DNA of 64,000 nt from Comamonadaceae bacterium (GTDB taxonomy: Bacteria > Pseudomonadota > Gammaproteobacteria > Burkholderiales > Burkholderiaceae_C), in contig JAIYBB010000005.1 in assembly GCA_027488735.1 (NCBI GenBank), positions 186,001 through 250,000 of the forward strand. The letters are read 5' to 3'. Position 1 is the stretch's first letter. Each line of letters begins with the position of its first letter. A model generated the notes under the pieces. That model did no database searches and was not told the DNA's origin. It was given only the letters and a program-made list of their open reading frames with translations. Both the position numbers and the translations under genes were made by a program. Below, one piece after another: positions 36,022 to 44,530 of the stretch.

Positions 36022-38124
36022 ATGAGCACTTTGAGCCTGTCAACGATTCGACAGAACTTGGCCAAGTTTGACTACACCGGTCTGGGCATTCCCGTCCTGG
36101 TGTTGTTGATCATGGCCATGTTGGTGCTGCCATTGCCTGCACTTTTATTAGATTTTTTATTTACTTTCAACATCATCATCAGCTTGGTGATCATCATGAT
36201 CGCCATCAACACCCGCAAACCGCTGGAATTCTCGTCATTCCCTACCGTGTTGTTGTTTGCCACCATGCTGCGCTTGGCATTGAACGTCGCGTCCACCCGA
36301 ATCATTTTGGTGGAAGGGCATACCGGCCATGAAGCCGCGGGCAAAGTGGTGGCGGCCTTTGGCGAATTTGTGATCGGTGGAAATTATGTGGTGGGCTTCA
36401 TCATCTTTGCGATTTTGATGATCATCAACTTTATTGTGGTGACCAAAGGTGCGGGCCGCGTATCCGAAGTGAACGCACGATTCACCTTGGACGCCATGCC
36501 TGGCAAACAAATGTCTATCGATGCCGACTTGAACGCCGGCGTGATCGACCAAGCCACCGCCAAGAAACGCCGCGAAGAGCTGGCCCAAGAGTCAGATTTC
36601 TTTGGTGCCATGGACGGTGCTTCTAAATTTGTCAGCGGCGACGCCATTGCCGGCCTGTTGATTCTGTTGATCAACCTGATCGGCGGCTTGGCCATTGGTG
36701 TGGTTCAGCATGATCTGCCTGTGGCTGAAGCGGGCAAAATTTATACATTGCTGACCATCGGTGACGGCTTGGTGGCGCAAATTCCATCCTTGCTGTTGTC
36801 ATTGGCCACCGCCATCATCGTCACGCGAGTCACCACGAGTGAATCAATTACCGAGCAAGCCGGTTCGCAATTGGCCAATCCGTCTGCGTTGTTTATATCG
36901 GCCATTATTTTGGTCATATTGGGACTGGTGCCCGGCATGCCGCATTTGATGTTCATCAGCTTGGCTGCTGCCACCGCGGGGCTGGGCTTGTTGGTGATTA
37001 AGAGCGAGGTTGAAGAAGAAGCCACGCAAGAAGCCGTGGCGCAAGCCGCCGCTACATCCGAAGCCACCAAAGATTTGGACTGGGACGATGTCGACCAGGT
37101 CGATTTGATCGGCTTGGAAATTGGCTATGGCCTGATTCCCTTGGTCAACCCTGAAACCGGCGGTGAATTGATGAGCCGTGTCAAAGGAGTGCGCAAAAAA
37201 TTGTCGGCAGAGTTGGGCTTTTTGGTGCAACCGGTGCGTATTCGCGATGACTTGAACATCGACCCCGACAGCTACAACATCGTGCTCAAAGGCGTGGTGC
37301 GTGGCAAGGGCGAGATCAAAGTCGGTCGTGAACTGGCGATCAATCCCGGACAGGTGTATGGCGAATTACAAGGCACGCCGACACGCGAACCGGCGTTTGG
37401 CCTCGAGGCTGTGTGGATCGAACCCTCGCAACGCGATGTGGCGCGCACGCTGGGTTACACCGTGGTTGACGCCAGCACCGCCATTGCAACTCATTTGAAC
37501 AAAGTCTTGCGTGAGAACTCGGCAGATTTGTTGAGCCATGATGAAGTGCAGCAATTGCTTGACAAGCTGTCGGCCAAATCGCCGAAATTGGTCGAAGAAC
37601 TCGTGCCGGGCAAACTCAGCCTGGGCGTGGTCACCCGCGTGTTGCAGCAGTTGCTGGGCGAGGGCGTGTCCATCCGCGACATGCGCTCGATTGTGGAAAC
37701 TTTGACAGAAGCCGCTGCCCGCAGCACCGACCCCGAACAACTCGCTGCCTCTGTGCGCCCCAAACTCGGTCGCATGATCATGCAAGCGCTGGTGGATGAA
37801 TCGAACAATTTGTCTGTGATGACACTCGAGCCCAGCCTGGAACAACTTTTGCATAACGTATTGCAACAAAGCCAGCCCGGCCAGCCGGTGGTGCTGGAAC
37901 CCAATTTGGCAGAAAACCTGTTCAATTCATTGCGCCAAGGCTCACGCGCGATGGAAGAAGAAGGACATTCGGCAGTCTTGGTGGTGTCGCCACTGATTCG
38001 CGGCTGGTTGTCCAAAGCGGTGCGATTCCGTGTGAACGATTTGACCGTGCTGTCATACAGCGAAATTCCTGATGACCAGGCTGTCAAGGTGATTCACACA
38101 GTGAATGCCCTGAACCGGACTTGA
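36022..38124 (+). CDS. flhA: Flagellar type III export protein FlhA
   Basis: FlhA is the nonameric export-gate protein. The N-terminal half has about eight membrane helices and the FHIPEP signature region (EFSSFPTVLLFATMLRLALN; VVTKGAGRVSEVNARFTLDAMPGKQM with the conserved Asp). The C-terminal cytosolic domain (about 360-700) binds substrate-chaperone complexes. Length 700 is standard. It begins a long plus-strand operon with flhF, flhG, fliA. flhB is not adjacent and no full-length flhB is in the window. Confidence 0.97.
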   Translation: MSTLSLSTIRQNLAKFDYTGLGIPVLVLLIMAMLVLPLPALLLDFLFTFNIIISLVIIMIAINTRKPLEFSSFPTVLLFATMLRLALNVASTRIILVEGHTGHEAAGKVVAAFGEFVIGGNYVVGFIIFAILMIINFIVVTKGAGRVSEVNARFTLDAMPGKQMSIDADLNAGVIDQATAKKRREELAQESDFFGAMDGASKFVSGDAIAGLLILLINLIGGLAIGVVQHDLPVAEAGKIYTLLTIGDGLVAQIPSLLLSLATAIIVTRVTTSESITEQAGSQLANPSALFISAIILVILGLVPGMPHLMFISLAAATAGLGLLVIKSEVEEEATQEAVAQAAATSEATKDLDWDDVDQVDLIGLEIGYGLIPLVNPETGGELMSRVKGVRKKLSAELGFLVQPVRIRDDLNIDPDSYNIVLKGVVRGKGEIKVGRELAINPGQVYGELQGTPTREPAFGLEAVWIEPSQRDVARTLGYTVVDASTAIATHLNKVLRENSADLLSHDEVQQLLDKLSAKSPKLVEELVPGKLSLGVVTRVLQQLLGEGVSIRDMRSIVETLTEAAARSTDPEQLAASVRPKLGRMIMQALVDESNNLSVMTLEPSLEQLLHNVLQQSQPGQPVVLEPNLAENLFNSLRQGSRAMEEEGHSAVLVVSPLIRGWLSKAVRFRVNDLTVLSYSEIPDDQAVKVIHTVNALNRT

Positions 38125-38157
38125 TTGATATAAAAACACTGACCTGCGAGAAACACC

Positions 38158-39609
38158 ATGGAACTCAAAAGAATTCTGGCACGCGACACCCGAGCCGCTA
38201 ACGAAAAGGCCGTGGCTTTGTATGGACCTGACGTGCTCGTCATCTCCAGCAGCAAAGTCCGCGGGCAAACCGAATTGATCGTGGCTGTGGACGTGGCACC
38301 TTTGGACGCAGAAACGGCGATTGCAGAAACCTTTGTGCCGACCGAAAAAACATATGTGTTGTCAGACAAACCAGTGCCGGATGAGTCACCTGCTAGCTTT
38401 GGCCAAGTGCTGGACGACACCATAGGTCGCCAAAAACGCCAAGGCAAACCTGCCAAAGCCTCTTCCTCCGATGGATTTGTGCCAGCGGCCCAATTGAAAA
38501 CCCAAGTGGCCAAAGAGGCGACAGTGGAGCCATCCCATGTCGCCGCGACAGACAAAGTCGCAGCAGTCGCCGCCATCCCAACGCCTGCGTTGGCGGTGGA
38601 TACCGTGGCGGCCGAAAAATTGCTGGCCGCGCAAGAAGAACGCGACAAGATGCGCAGCCGCGAAATTGTCGACATGGTGCGCGAAGAGCTGGCCGTGTTG
38701 CGCAAAGAATTCAAACTCAGCCAGCAAATGGCTTGGCAAGGAGCTGGCCTGTCCCGCAATTTGCATCCGCTTCGCAATGCACTGCAAGAAGCCGCCATCC
38801 CTGTGGCATTGCGGGCTTTGTTGATCGACAGCATCCAAAGCTTTGAAGAGGTCGAACCGGCACTCGAAGAAATTCGCCGTCAGTTGTGCCACTCCATGCA
38901 ACAAACCCATGTGTCTGTGACAGACACAGGCATCCATGTGTTGGCGGGACCCTCAGGTTCAGGCAAATCTTTGATGGTGGCACGCATGGCGCAACAAGCC
39001 AGTGTCAGCCTCGGCAGCGAACAAGTGGCGGTGATCAGTTTCAGCGACCAACGCGCCGGTGCGTGGAACCAAACCCAGTTGCTCAGCGCACAGTCTGGTG
39101 TGGATTGCTTTCGCGCCACCAACATCACCATGTTGAAACTGCTGTTGGAAGAACACGGTCACCGCAAATGCATCGTGATTGACACCCCGGGTGTGCAAAT
39201 GGCGGAGCGCGTGGCGGAAATTGCTGGCATTGCAGCCAGTGCACAGTTCCATGTGGTTGTGCCTGCAGATGCTTCGCAATCACTGTTGCGCCGCTTGCTC
39301 TCCACGCAAGGCATACAGTGGCAAAGTCTGATGGTCAGCAAACTCGATGAAGCCACACAACCGTGGTCACTCATTCAAGTGCTCACCGAAGGCCATGTCG
39401 GCGTCAGCCATGTCAGCCGAGGTGAGCGCGCAGGTGACTGCAGCCGTCAATTGCATGCAGAAGAACTGGTCGGTCTTGCACTGACACAGTTGACTGCCTA
39501 TCAAATCGACAGCACACAAGAAGATTTTCGCAGCACCATGGCCATGGCATCTGCCAGAATCAGCCGATTGGCGGCACAGCACACAGGGGTAACGCATGAG
39601 CAAGCTTAA
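38158..39609 (+). CDS. flhF: Flagellar placement GTPase FlhF
   Basis: FlhF is an SRP-type GTPase that positions polar flagella. The N-terminus MELKRILARDTRAA and a long acidic/Ala-rich B region (residues 60-200) precede the NG domain: G1 GPSGSGKS (264-271), DTPGV, and the G4-like SKLDEATQ. Length 483 is usual. Its stop overlaps flhG by 14 bp. The pair flhF-flhG argues for a polar flagellar pattern. Confidence 0.95.
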   Translation: MELKRILARDTRAANEKAVALYGPDVLVISSSKVRGQTELIVAVDVAPLDAETAIAETFVPTEKTYVLSDKPVPDESPASFGQVLDDTIGRQKRQGKPAKASSSDGFVPAAQLKTQVAKEATVEPSHVAATDKVAAVAAIPTPALAVDTVAAEKLLAAQEERDKMRSREIVDMVREELAVLRKEFKLSQQMAWQGAGLSRNLHPLRNALQEAAIPVALRALLIDSIQSFEEVEPALEEIRRQLCHSMQQTHVSVTDTGIHVLAGPSGSGKSLMVARMAQQASVSLGSEQVAVISFSDQRAGAWNQTQLLSAQSGVDCFRATNITMLKLLLEEHGHRKCIVIDTPGVQMAERVAEIAGIAASAQFHVVVPADASQSLLRRLLSTQGIQWQSLMVSKLDEATQPWSLIQVLTEGHVGVSHVSRGERAGDCSRQLHAEELVGLALTQLTAYQIDSTQEDFRSTMAMASARISRLAAQHTGVTHEQA

Positions 39610-40420
39610 AACCACCGAGGTCATCGGCATTGCCAGCGGCAAGGGCGGGGTCGGCAAAACCACTGTGGCGATCAACCTCTCCGTGGCGTTGGCGCAGCGT
39701 GGCCATGATGTCATGTTGTTTGACGCCGATCTGGGTTTGGCCAATGCGCAAATTGCATTGGGTGCACGCGCCGAATACAACCTCAGCCATTTTTTGGCGG
39801 GTCAAAAAACGCTGGAAGAAATCACACTCAAAACCCGCCAAGGCATACAACTCATTCCCGGCGCATCAGGCATGCAAGAGTTGGCCGCACTCAGCCACAT
39901 ACAGGCGGCCAGTATCGTGCAAGCGTTCAGCAATTTGGGCAAAAGTGTTGACTACCTGATTGTTGACGTCGCCGCTGGTATTTCACCTTCCGTGCTGGCA
40001 TTTTTGTCCGCTTGCCACCGTCGCTTTGTGGTGGTGCAGGATGATCCCTCTTCTATTGCAGATGCGTACGGCACGATCAAAGTGATGTCGCAGGAAATGC
40101 AATTGGACGAGATTTATTTGATACCTAATTTGGTCGACACACAAACGCAAGGTTGGAAGCTCTATCAGCGTTTGAACGATGTCTGCATGCGTTTTCTGAA
40201 TGAATCCATCCACTACCTCACGGCCATCGAGCGCGATGAAATGGTGCTGGCTGCGCTCAAAAAATACCAATCGGTCATGGAGTTGGCACCCGGTACCGCT
40301 GCTGCCCGCGACTTTCGCAGACTGGCTGAGTTATGCACTCAGCTCAGGCCTATCGATCACCCGTCAGGTGGTTTGCAATTTTTCATGGAGCGCCTGCTGA
40401 AAAGCAGTGCGGATCAGTGA
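39596..40420 (+). CDS. flhG: Flagellar number regulator FlhG (FleN, MinD-like ATPase)
   Basis: FlhG is a ParA/MinD-family ATPase that limits flagellar number and, in polar flagellates, antagonises the FleQ-type activator. The deviant Walker A is SGKGGVGKTT (residues 14-23), with FDADLGLANAQIALG and LIVDVAAGISPSVL as switch regions. It has 274 residues. It overlaps flhF upstream and fliA downstream (TGATG), so flhF-flhG-fliA are coupled. Confidence 0.94.
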   Translation: MSKLKTTEVIGIASGKGGVGKTTVAINLSVALAQRGHDVMLFDADLGLANAQIALGARAEYNLSHFLAGQKTLEEITLKTRQGIQLIPGASGMQELAALSHIQAASIVQAFSNLGKSVDYLIVDVAAGISPSVLAFLSACHRRFVVVQDDPSSIADAYGTIKVMSQEMQLDEIYLIPNLVDTQTQGWKLYQRLNDVCMRFLNESIHYLTAIERDEMVLAALKKYQSVMELAPGTAAARDFRRLAELCTQLRPIDHPSGGLQFFMERLLKSSADQ

Positions 40421-41172
40421 TGCGTACTTTGACCCCCATGCAGATGTACAGCCAGGGCAGGCCGCAAGGCGAGGAACTGGTGCTCAACCATTTAGGCTTG
40501 GTCAAGCGTGTGGCTTTGCACTTGAAAGCACGCGTTCCTGCCTACATGGAACTGGATGAACTGATTCAGGTCGGCATGATGGGCTTGCTAGAAGCTTCTC
40601 GTGTATTTGACGCCACCAAAGGCGTGGACTTTGAAAACTTTGCCCACAGCCGTGTACGCGGTGCCATGCTGGACGAGGTCAGACGCTTGTCGTTCTTGCC
40701 GCGCTCGGCCGTGGCGTTCAACAAAACCCACAACGAAACCTTGCATGCCTTGTCAGCTGAACTGGGCCGCGCGCCTACCCAAGCTGAAATTGCAGAGTAC
40801 ATGGGCAAGGACTTGGAAGATTTCCAAAAGGAACGTGGCAAGGCCCGTCGTTTTGAAACCTATTCGCTGGAAGTGGTCACCGAAGAAGTCATGAGCATTG
40901 CCGATGACGCCTCGCACCAACCGGATGTGATGGTAGAGGAAGCTGAATTCATGCAAGCCGTGACAGATGCGATTGGCCAATTGCCAGAGCGCGAGCAACT
41001 GGTGATGCAACTTTATTACGTCGAAGAATTGAATTTGAAAGAAATTGGAGAAGTGCTTGAAGTCAGCGAATCCCGCGTCAGCCAAATTTTGTCTGCCGTG
41101 GTGAAAAAATTGCGCGGCACTTTGCAAGTGGATGATCAACCCTCGGCCAGAGCGGGCAGGAGGACGGCATGA
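40420..41172 (+). CDS. fliA: Flagellar sigma factor FliA (sigma-28)
   Basis: FliA directs RNA polymerase to late flagellar genes. Region 2 (LVLNHLGLVKRVALHLKARVP; LIQVGMMGLLEASRVFD; FENFAHSRVRGAMLDEVR), region 3 and region 4 (EREQLVMQLYYVEELNLKEIGEVLEVSESRVSQI) are complete in 250 residues. The ATG overlaps the flhG stop. The anti-sigma factor FlgM is encoded at 50 kb in the same island. No clear sigma-28 promoter was recognised within the window. Confidence 0.96.
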   Translation: MRTLTPMQMYSQGRPQGEELVLNHLGLVKRVALHLKARVPAYMELDELIQVGMMGLLEASRVFDATKGVDFENFAHSRVRGAMLDEVRRLSFLPRSAVAFNKTHNETLHALSAELGRAPTQAEIAEYMGKDLEDFQKERGKARRFETYSLEVVTEEVMSIADDASHQPDVMVEEAEFMQAVTDAIGQLPEREQLVMQLYYVEELNLKEIGEVLEVSESRVSQILSAVVKKLRGTLQVDDQPSARAGRRTA

Positions 41173-41921
41173 ACAGCTTCTTCCAACTTTTCTTTGCCTG
41201 GGGTTTGTTGCTGGTATTCATCCTGGTGCTCTACATCATCGACAAGGTCAATGTGATTTACCAAAGCTATGCCAAGCCTGATATGCCGCAAACCTATAAC
41301 GACGGTTTGTTTGGCGAGTTGTCCGGCAAAAGCCTGTGGGACGCCATGAGCGGCATTCCGGTGCCGGGCGTCGATGCCAAATTTGTGGGCACCCTCAAAC
41401 CACATTACGAACCCGTGTTGCGCCAGCATATTGAACAAGTGTTCATGGAAGGTTACAAACATGGCAAAGCTGGCACCGCTGGCGTGCCGACCAACAACCG
41501 CATGATTCCCACCCCGCGTGGTTCCTTGGAGTCATGGTTACCGATGCACCATTTGGCCAGTATTTACCAGGCGGGCGTGGACTTTGCCAAAGGTAATGCA
41601 GACGATGTGTTGCGCATTCAGCAATCCTTAGACCAAGTCACCGCCATGATTTATGCGCGCATTGGTGTGGGTTTGAACGAGGCCTATTCAGCGACTTTGC
41701 TGATACACCCTGAAGGTGAGGACAACCCAGAGTTGCCACCGGTGGAAGAGGTCTTTGCCGCCGCTGAAGTGCCGACTGAACCGGCCCTCACACATGAACC
41801 GATGGTGCTGCAACCTGATTTGTCGGGCTTGCAAACAGCTCAGCCAGCCAGCCCTGTGGCGGCGATGGCGAGCCCTGTTTCTTCTGAACAAACAGAAGAA
41901 GCCAAACCTATTCCCGCTTGA
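41169..41921 (+). CDS. Unrecognised membrane-anchored protein in the flhAFG-fliA operon
   Basis: I do not recognise this 250-residue protein. It has one N-terminal membrane helix (residues 4-25, FFQLFFAWGLLLVFILVLYIID) and a predicted helical domain (about 60-190) with a conserved-looking core: LKPHYEPVLRQHIEQVFMEG, NRMIPTPRGSLESWLPMHH and IARIGVG-type residues; the last 50 are Pro/Ala/Glu-rich. It overlaps fliA by 4 bp, so it is made with the flagellar regulators and precedes fliS. A role in flagellar assembly, placement or regulation is inferred only from position. Confidence 0.75.
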   Translation: MNSFFQLFFAWGLLLVFILVLYIIDKVNVIYQSYAKPDMPQTYNDGLFGELSGKSLWDAMSGIPVPGVDAKFVGTLKPHYEPVLRQHIEQVFMEGYKHGKAGTAGVPTNNRMIPTPRGSLESWLPMHHLASIYQAGVDFAKGNADDVLRIQQSLDQVTAMIYARIGVGLNEAYSATLLIHPEGEDNPELPPVEEVFAAAEVPTEPALTHEPMVLQPDLSGLQTAQPASPVAAMASPVSSEQTEEAKPIPA

Positions 41922-42012
41922 GCGTCGCATGCAATTTCACACAAACTCTCAAGTTAGCTCCCATGGCTCCGAATCATTCATTGTCAAAGATTGATTAACT
42001 GGAGCCAATGCA

Positions 42013-42435
42013 ATGAGAGCCAATCACCGTGCCATCGAATCCTACGGACAAGTCAAGGTCAGTACCGGCGTGTCCAAGGCCAGCAGTGTTGAACTGATTC
42101 AAATGCTGTTTGACGGACTGATTGAAAGCATGTCCGCCGCCAAAGGCCATATTCAGCACAACAACATCTCGGAAAAATCCAAAGCGATTGCCCGTGCCAG
42201 CCGCATCGTGCTGGGCTTGCAAGGTGCGTTGGACTTTGAAAAAGGCGGCGAGTTGGCCAAAAATTTGGACGAACTTTATAACTATGTGACACGTCGGTTG
42301 TTACACGTTAATGCTAGAAATGATTTGCAAGCCTTGGAAGAAATCTATGGCTTGATGATTGAAATTCGCAGTGCATGGGAGTCTGTGCCTGAGTTGATCC
42401 CACGCCCGCAGCAAGCGAGCATGGCAGTGAATTGA
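42013..42435 (+). CDS. fliS: Flagellin export chaperone FliS
   Basis: FliS binds the flagellin C-terminus to prevent premature polymerisation. The helical bundle pattern is characteristic: AIESYGQVKVSTGVSKASSVELIQMLFDGLIESM, IARASRIVLGLQGALDFEKGGELAKNLDELYNYVTRRL. It has 140 residues. GGAG precedes the ATG. Flagellin and FliD genes are not in this window. Confidence 0.92.
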   Translation: MRANHRAIESYGQVKVSTGVSKASSVELIQMLFDGLIESMSAAKGHIQHNNISEKSKAIARASRIVLGLQGALDFEKGGELAKNLDELYNYVTRRLLHVNARNDLQALEEIYGLMIEIRSAWESVPELIPRPQQASMAVN

Positions 42436-42500
42436 AAACACGATGCATCGCATTGGGTACTGTTTTTCGAGTACTCTCAGGGCATCGGATCTGAAGCGAT

Positions 42501-42516
42501 GGGGTCGTTTGACCCC
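42501..42516 (+). repeat. Short GC hairpin between fliS and motA
   Basis: GGGGTC, loop GTTT, GACCCC forms a perfect 6 bp hairpin followed by GTTTGCTTT, 27 bp before motA. It may partly terminate or stabilise transcripts between fliS and motA; the trailing T run is interrupted, so full termination is doubtful. Confidence 0.5.
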
Positions 42517-42542
42517 GTTTGCTTTAACAGTGGAGTAAGAAC

Positions 42543-43403
42543 ATGGCAGCAATAGGTCTGGTAGTTTTGATGATCGCGGTGTTCGGCGTTTTCGTCGCGC
42601 ACGGTGGCGATTTGACGCCGGTGATCAAGGCCGCGCCTTGGGAATTTGCACAAATTTTCGGTGCGGCACTGGCCGCGGCCATGATTGGCAACAGCAAAGC
42701 CGGTGTCGGTGCAGGCTTTGGTGCTGTGAGCAAAGTATTCAAAGGCCCCAAGTACCACAAGGAAGATTACCTCGCGGTGATTTTGGTGGTGTCCAAGATA
42801 TTGAAAACGCTCAAAGCCGAAGGCGCAGTGGCTCTGGAGCCTCATATTGAAAATCCCGAGTCCAGCGCGATTTTTGCCGAATACCCACCCATCCTCCACG
42901 ACCACGCATTGCTGGACATGATTTGCGACACCATCCGATTGATGGTGGTGTCATCAGGCAACTTGAGCCCCTATGCGGTGGAAGACGTGATGACGGCCTC
43001 TATCAAAAACCACCACCACCACGAAATGATGAACCAAGCCTTTTGGGCGGGTATGGAAGGCGCGTTGCCTGCGCTAGGCATTGTGGCTTGCGTGTTGGGT
43101 GTGGTGAAAACCATGGGTGCGATTGACCAACCTCCTCCAGTGCTGGGTGCCTTGATTGGTTCAGCGTTGGTGGGTACGTTCATGGGTGTGTTGTTGGCTT
43201 ACGGTGTGGCGGGTCCTTTTGCTATTCGTATCGGACAGGTCATCGAAGAAGACACAGAAATTTTGAAATGCGTGCAGCAACTCATCGTTGCCAATTTGCA
43301 TGGCCACCCCATGCCACTGGTGATTGAGGCTGCCAGGTCGGTGATCAATCACCATAACAAGCCCTCGTTTGGCGAAATTTTTGACGGCATGCGAGGCAAA
43401 TAA
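42543..43403 (+). CDS. motA: Flagellar stator protein MotA
   Basis: MotA forms the pentameric proton-channel ring. Four hydrophobic helices are visible, with a large cytoplasmic loop (FKGPKYHKEDYLAVILVVSKILKTLKAEG), the helix containing QAFWAGMEGALPALGIVACVLGVVKTMG, and the final GTFMGVLLAYGVAGPFA. It has 286 residues, and GGAG lies upstream. It is 2 bp before motB, the usual arrangement. Confidence 0.96.
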   Translation: MAAIGLVVLMIAVFGVFVAHGGDLTPVIKAAPWEFAQIFGAALAAAMIGNSKAGVGAGFGAVSKVFKGPKYHKEDYLAVILVVSKILKTLKAEGAVALEPHIENPESSAIFAEYPPILHDHALLDMICDTIRLMVVSSGNLSPYAVEDVMTASIKNHHHHEMMNQAFWAGMEGALPALGIVACVLGVVKTMGAIDQPPPVLGALIGSALVGTFMGVLLAYGVAGPFAIRIGQVIEEDTEILKCVQQLIVANLHGHPMPLVIEAARSVINHHNKPSFGEIFDGMRGK

Positions 43404-43405
43404 AC

Positions 43406-44446
43406 ATGGCCGACGAGCAAGCCAAGCCGGTGGCGGAGGTCGATCCCGACGCGCCGCCCACGGATACGCCACCCGAAACGCCGGCAGAAGCGCCTGCGTC
43501 AGAAGCGCTCGCGCCGGTCATCATCATCAAAAAAATGCCCGACGGGCATGGTGGTGCCCACGGCGGTGCTTGGAAGATTGCGCTGGCCGACATGATGACC
43601 GCCATGATGGCGTTCTTCTTGTTGATGTGGTTGCTGGGTGCGTCCAATGCCGACCAACGCAAAAGCATTGCCGACTATTTCAAACCCACCTCACACAGTT
43701 TGACGCCAGTGGGTCAATTGGCTGGTTCTAATGGTGTGTTGGGTGGTCGCTCCATCATCGACCCGGATGCGTTTCCTTATGCGATGCGTCAAACCGGTTT
43801 GCTCGAACGACTGACCCCCAGGTCTGAGGGCGGTCCCAATCCTGACACCGACCCTGGTCCTGAAAATGAAAATGAAGCCAAGGACCCAAGCTCTGGCAAG
43901 AGCGAAGGCGGTAACGACCCTGACAAGCTGACCCAGGCGGAGAAAAAAGAAATTGCCGAGCAGCAGGACAAAGAAAATTTTGAAAAGCTGGAAAAAGACA
44001 TCAAGGAAAAGCTGTCCGAGAACAAGAGGTTCGAACAGATCAAAGACCAGGTGTCGATCACGCGGGACAAAGAAGGTTTGCGCATCGAGATCATCGACAA
44101 AGCCGATTTCGCCATGTTCCCAAGCGCTGGTGTGGGCATGCAAGGCAATGCTGCGGCGTTGATTGGTGAAGTCGCCGCGTCACTGGCTGACATGCCCAAC
44201 AAGGTGGCGATACGTGGCCACACCGATGCCGTGCCTTTCCAAAATCCGCAGGGCAAGAACAACTGGTCCTTGTCGGCCGAACGCGCAGAGGTCACCCGAC
44301 AACTGTTGCAGAAAAAAGGCATCAAGGAAGAACGCTTCACCCGCATCGAGGGCGTGGCTGACACCGATCCGTTCAACCCGAAAGACAAGTTCGATCCGCG
44401 TAACCGCCGCATGAGTATCACGGTGTTGAACCAAGATCCGCAGTAA
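43406..44446 (+). CDS. motB: Flagellar stator protein MotB
   Basis: MotB completes the stator: the membrane helix ADMMTAMMAFFLLMWLL carries the proton-binding Asp62, and the OmpA-like domain (about residues 235-342: IRGHTDAVPF, NWSLSAERAEVTRQLL, NRRMSITVLN) anchors to peptidoglycan. An acidic Pro-rich N-terminal extension adds about 30 residues relative to E. coli (Asp32), and a highly charged linker (about 130-200) separates helix and OmpA domain. Total 346. Confidence 0.95.
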   Translation: MADEQAKPVAEVDPDAPPTDTPPETPAEAPASEALAPVIIIKKMPDGHGGAHGGAWKIALADMMTAMMAFFLLMWLLGASNADQRKSIADYFKPTSHSLTPVGQLAGSNGVLGGRSIIDPDAFPYAMRQTGLLERLTPRSEGGPNPDTDPGPENENEAKDPSSGKSEGGNDPDKLTQAEKKEIAEQQDKENFEKLEKDIKEKLSENKRFEQIKDQVSITRDKEGLRIEIIDKADFAMFPSAGVGMQGNAAALIGEVAASLADMPNKVAIRGHTDAVPFQNPQGKNNWSLSAERAEVTRQLLQKKGIKEERFTRIEGVADTDPFNPKDKFDPRNRRMSITVLNQDPQ

Positions 44447-44451
44447 TTTAT

Positions 44452-44495
44452 TTAAAAGGTGTCACATCGCGTGAAAGCGTGATGTGACCTTTTAA
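44452..44495. terminator. Bidirectional terminator between motB and the sigma-54 regulator
   Basis: TTAAAAG and GTCACATC (44452-44468) pair with GATGTGAC and CTTTTAA (44481-44495), with an inner GCG/CGT extension and a GAAA-type loop. T/A-rich flanks on both sides fit termination of motB (plus) and of the convergent regulator gene (minus). Confidence 0.88.
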
Positions 44496-44530
44496 TTTAA
44501 CAACGCTGATTAACTAAAAACGCTGAAAAG

